Under the pieces are notes generated by a model. That model searched no databases. It had not been told where the DNA came from and worked only from the letters and a program-made list of their open reading frames with translations. Made by a program: the position numbers and the translations under genes. Positions 61,522 to 64,000 of a DNA stretch of 64,000 nucleotides are shown piece by piece; within the stretch, counting starts at the first letter, position 1, and every line of letters starts with the position of its first letter. Origin of the DNA: Cohnella thailandensis (GTDB lineage Bacteria; Bacillota; Bacilli; Paenibacillales; Paenibacillaceae); NCBI RefSeq assembly GCF_014212135.1, contig NZ_JACJVQ010000017.1:1-64000 (forward strand). Direction: 5' to 3'.

Positions 61522-63657
61522 ATGAAAAAAACAACATGGCGCGAGCGAATGAATGCCGTGAACTGGAAGAAAGGATCGGAGACCGTCGGCGGTCTTGCGC
61601 GAAGCGTGAAAGGGCAGCTCAAAGAGACGAAGTTGTCGAACCCTGTTCGCTCGGTAGGCATGAAGCTGTTCATCCTTATTTTCTGCGGGATTCTGGTGTG
61701 CGTCGTTTCGCTAGGAATCTTCTCTTACAATAAGTCGAAGTCGATTATCGAGTCTAAGATTTCCGAAGCCAGCCTGGAGACGGCCTCGCAGACGGCGGGG
61801 CGGATCGACCTGCTGCTCAGCAACTACGAACGCAAGACGATGGAGTTTCTCTCCGACCAGGAATTTCTTTCCCTTATCAGCACGACCTTGACGACGTCGG
61901 ACGATTACGAGAAATTCGACAGCCAGCGGACGATCTCGACGAAGCTGAGCTCGATCATGCTGTCCGACAATATGCTGACGGGGATCTACCTTCTTCCGAC
62001 GACTCCGGGGATGGACGTGATCGGAACCTCCTCTTCCGGCGGCATGCCCGACATCTCCGAGGAAGCTCCGGCGTTCGCCCAGAAGATGCTCGAAGCCTCG
62101 GGCAAGGTCGTGTGGGTGCCGACGATGACGGGCGGCATCTCGGGCAACCAAAGCGTCCAGACGATCGCGGTAGGCCGGGCGCTTCTGAACGTGGGCAGCG
62201 GCAAGACGCCGTACCTGCTCGTTCTGGAGATCAATCTCGAAACGCTGCAATCGGTGCTGAGCACCGTGAAGTTCGGCGAAGGAAGCCAAGCGTACATAGT
62301 GGCGGAAGACGGCACGAACGTCATTTCGCCGAATCCGGAGGAGCTCGGGCAGCCGTATAAATACGATCTGCCGGGCGAGAGCGGCTCTTCCAAGATCAAA
62401 GCCGACGGCAAGTCGACTTTGTCCGTAGCGGCGATAACGGGCACGGCCGGCTGGAAGGTCGTCGGCAACATTCCGGTGAGCACGCTGGTGGAATCGGCGG
62501 GCGCCATCAAGACGCTGACGATCGTCATGAGCATCGTGTCCGCTCTGATCGCGGCGGGAATCGGAATCCTGATCGTGTGGAATATCGGGCGTCCGCTCGG
62601 TCAAATCCGCACGCTCATGAACGAAGGGGAACGCGGCAACCTGACGGTTCGCTCCCGCATCAAGCGCTCGGACGAGATCGGGCAAGTGGCGGACAGCTTC
62701 AACCGCATGATGGAGCAGATCACGGGACTCGTCATGCAGACGACGTCCTCCGCCGCGGAAGTGCTGGCGACCTCGGCCTCGCTGTCGGACGCGTCGCATA
62801 AGACGGCCGGCTCCGCGAAGGAGATCGCGGTCGCGACCGAAGAGATCGCTTCGGGCGCGACGAACCTGGCCGTCGAATCCGAGCGCGGAAGCGAGATGAC
62901 CAGCTCGATAGGCGAGCAGGTGCAGTCCGTTATCGCGGCGAACACCGAGATGGGCCAATCCGCTTCGGAAGTCGAAGAGGCGAGCCGCAAGGGTACGGAT
63001 TATATGGCCGCGTTGATGGAGAAGACGAGCCAGACCGAAGAGATGACCCGATCGATGGTCGAGAAGGTCGACAAGCTCAAGGACAGCACGGGATCGATCC
63101 GCAAAATTCTCGAAGTGCTGGGCAACCTGACGAAGCAGACGAACATCCTGTCCTTGAACGCGACGATCGAGGCCGCCCGGGCAGGAGCGGCGGGCAAAGG
63201 CTTCATGGTCGTCGCCGACGAAATCCGCAAGCTGGCGGACCAATCGAGACATTCCATCGGAGTGGTCGGCGAAGTCGTCCAGTCGATCCAGAGCGAGATC
63301 GACGAGACGGTGCACGTTCTCTCGGACGCGTACCCGCTCTTCCAAGCCCAGATCGAAGCGGTGCGCGACGCGAACCAGATTTTCCAGAACGTGCAGTACC
63401 AGATGAGCGGGTTCGTGCAGAAGCTGGACTCCGCGACCGAATCGATCAACCACCTCGAGGGCGCCCAGTCGACGCTGTCGCTCGCCATGACGAACGTGAG
63501 CGCGGTCGCGCAGCAAGCCTCGGCGACATCGGAGCAGGTCGCTTCTCTCAGCAACGAGCAGCTTAACGTCAGCGAAGGCCTTGTCGAGCTGTCGAACCGC
63601 TTGGAGCAAGTATCCAAGGAGCTGAAGGATTCGCTGTCCCGGTTTACGGTGGCGTAA
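61522..63657 (+). CDS. Methyl-accepting chemotaxis protein
   Basis: A membrane chemoreceptor of 711 aa. Helix 1 is about 47-68. A dCache-like sensor domain (about 75-320) includes [19 protein letters not shown]. Helix 2 (about 330-353) leads to a HAMP ([14 protein letters not shown]...). The signalling domain (about 410-700) has the hairpin tip [26 protein letters not shown] (near 552-577). The ligand is unknown. ATG at 61522 with GGAGGGG; TTG 61513 is an alternative. The 200-nt AT-rich upstream gap has a TTGACA near 61464 but no strong -10 and no clear sigma-D site. Confidence 0.95.
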   Translation: MKKTTWRERMNAVNWKKGSETVGGLARSVKGQLKETKLSNPVRSVGMKLFILIFCGILVCVVSLGIFSYNKSKSIIESKISEASLETASQTAGRIDLLLSNYERKTMEFLSDQEFLSLISTTLTTSDDYEKFDSQRTISTKLSSIMLSDNMLTGIYLLPTTPGMDVIGTSSSGGMPDISEEAPAFAQKMLEASGKVVWVPTMTGGISGNQSVQTIAVGRALLNVGSGKTPYLLVLEINLETLQSVLSTVKFGEGSQAYIVAEDGTNVISPNPEELGQPYKYDLPGESGSSKIKADGKSTLSVAAITGTAGWKVVGNIPVSTLVESAGAIKTLTIVMSIVSALIAAGIGILIVWNIGRPLGQIRTLMNEGERGNLTVRSRIKRSDEIGQVADSFNRMMEQITGLVMQTTSSAAEVLATSASLSDASHKTAGSAKEIAVATEEIASGATNLAVESERGSEMTSSIGEQVQSVIAANTEMGQSASEVEEASRKGTDYMAALMEKTSQTEEMTRSMVEKVDKLKDSTGSIRKILEVLGNLTKQTNILSLNATIEAARAGAAGKGFMVVADEIRKLADQSRHSIGVVGEVVQSIQSEIDETVHVLSDAYPLFQAQIEAVRDANQIFQNVQYQMSGFVQKLDSATESINHLEGAQSTLSLAMTNVSAVAQQASATSEQVASLSNEQLNVSEGLVELSNRLEQVSKELKDSLSRFTVA

Positions 63658-63673
63658 TTCCAGTCTTTATTGC

Positions 63674-63722
63674 AAAGGGCTTTTCGCCGGAACCTACGAG
63701 TCGGCGAAAAGCCCTTTATTCC
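63674..63722 (+). terminator. Terminator behind the chemoreceptor
   Basis: A 16-bp stem AAAGGGCTTTTCGCCG (63674-63689) pairs with its complement (63702-63717), followed by ATT. Confidence 0.85.
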
Positions 63723-63758
63723 TTCATAAGACTAAAAAAAGAGGTGAGAGACACACAG

Positions 63759-64000
63759 ATGGATATCCGCTTAGGCACCCCTGGTTTGCAGGATGAAGTC
63801 CAGCGCCTTCATCATATGAATCAACTCATTCTGAATTCGGTCGATCAAGCGATTTACGGGGTCGATCTGAGGGGCAACGTTATTTTCTGGAATGCCGCGG
63901 CCGAGAAACTAACGGGATATTCCATGGATGATTTTAAAGATAAACGCATCCATGATCTCATTCACCATACGAACATGAACGGAGAGCGGGTTCCGCTGCA
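63759..64000 (+). CDS. PAS-domain signalling protein, partial (runs off the window)
   Basis: The first 80 codons are inside the window. The start ATG at 63759 has AGAGGTGAGAG upstream. After a short coiled segment (DEVQRLHHMNQLILNSV) a PAS domain begins at about residue 24: DQAIYGVDLRGNVIFWNAAA and EKLTGYSMDDF are classic PAS elements. The rest, whether histidine kinase, GGDEF or other output, is cut off. It follows the chemoreceptor by 100 nt behind a terminator. Confidence 0.85.
   Translation, partial: MDIRLGTPGLQDEVQRLHHMNQLILNSVDQAIYGVDLRGNVIFWNAAAEKLTGYSMDDFKDKRIHDLIHHTNMNGERVPL

Overview
The window looks like chromosome from an aerobic or facultative spore-forming Firmicute of the Paenibacillaceae (Cohnella/Paenibacillus-like). 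It is fairly GC-rich, uses many TTG and GTG starts behind strong Shine-Dalgarno sites, has a coproporphyrin-dependent heme operon (hemE-hemH-cgoX), YesM/YesN-type two-component genes and an LTA-synthase-like protein. Its right third follows the Bacillus subtilis cymR-iscS-mnmA / yrrD / yrrI / alaS / ireB / ruvX / DUF1292 / mltG / U32 peptidase order. No rRNA, tRNA or CRISPR array was recognised.

Layout. 0-2.2 kb: repeats, a rho-independent terminator and a complete group II (IIC-type) intron inserted directly behind that terminator. 2.2-7.3 kb (minus strand): an AlgJ-like protein, an AlgI-like MBOAT acyltransferase and an LtaS-family sulfatase, i.e. envelope polymer modification. 7.5-8.3 kb: an O-methyltransferase. 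8.25-20.8 kb: one long co-directional operon, probably for organosulfur acquisition (LLM flavin monooxygenase, FAD oxidoreductase plus ferredoxin, two HpaB-like monooxygenases, SsuABC-type transporter parts), which also contains a CopC-CopD fusion and YcnI. 20.9-25.8 kb: an MFS exporter divergent from the heme operon. 25.9-32.5 kb: a stalk-domain secreted protein, a YesM/YesN pair and a GH3 NagZ-like hexosaminidase. 32.5-34.2 kb: an accessory island with 11-bp tandem repeats and a degenerate IS1595-like transposase gene. That gene has a LexA-box-like promoter and is flanked by inverted copies of a dispersed repeat. 34.3-40.5 kb: CapA, glycerophosphodiesterase, FAH-family enzyme and a CUT1 sugar ABC transporter without ATPase. 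40.6-40.9 kb: a tandem array of the same dispersed repeat. 41-47.4 kb: deoxyinosine-type DNA glycosylase, M29 aminopeptidase, GAF/HD-GYP phosphodiesterase, PepF, two small genes and a cold-shock protein. 47.7-61.3 kb: the conserved cysteine/thiolation and alanyl-tRNA block. 61.5-64 kb: a chemoreceptor and the start of a PAS protein.

How parts fit together. CymR (49.1 kb) is the known cysteine-metabolism repressor of Bacillales and is a plausible regulator of the 8.25 kb organosulfur operon. IscS and MnmA make 2-thiouridine in tRNA, and the U32 pair hydroxylates tRNA uridine. The usual trmR methyltransferase is missing from its slot. The most unusual things here are the transposase/repeat/LexA-box arrangement, the copper-plus-sulfur operon with a terminator-like leader, and the intron insertion that swaps a host gene's stop codon. 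Functions are read from sequence motifs only; no database search was run.
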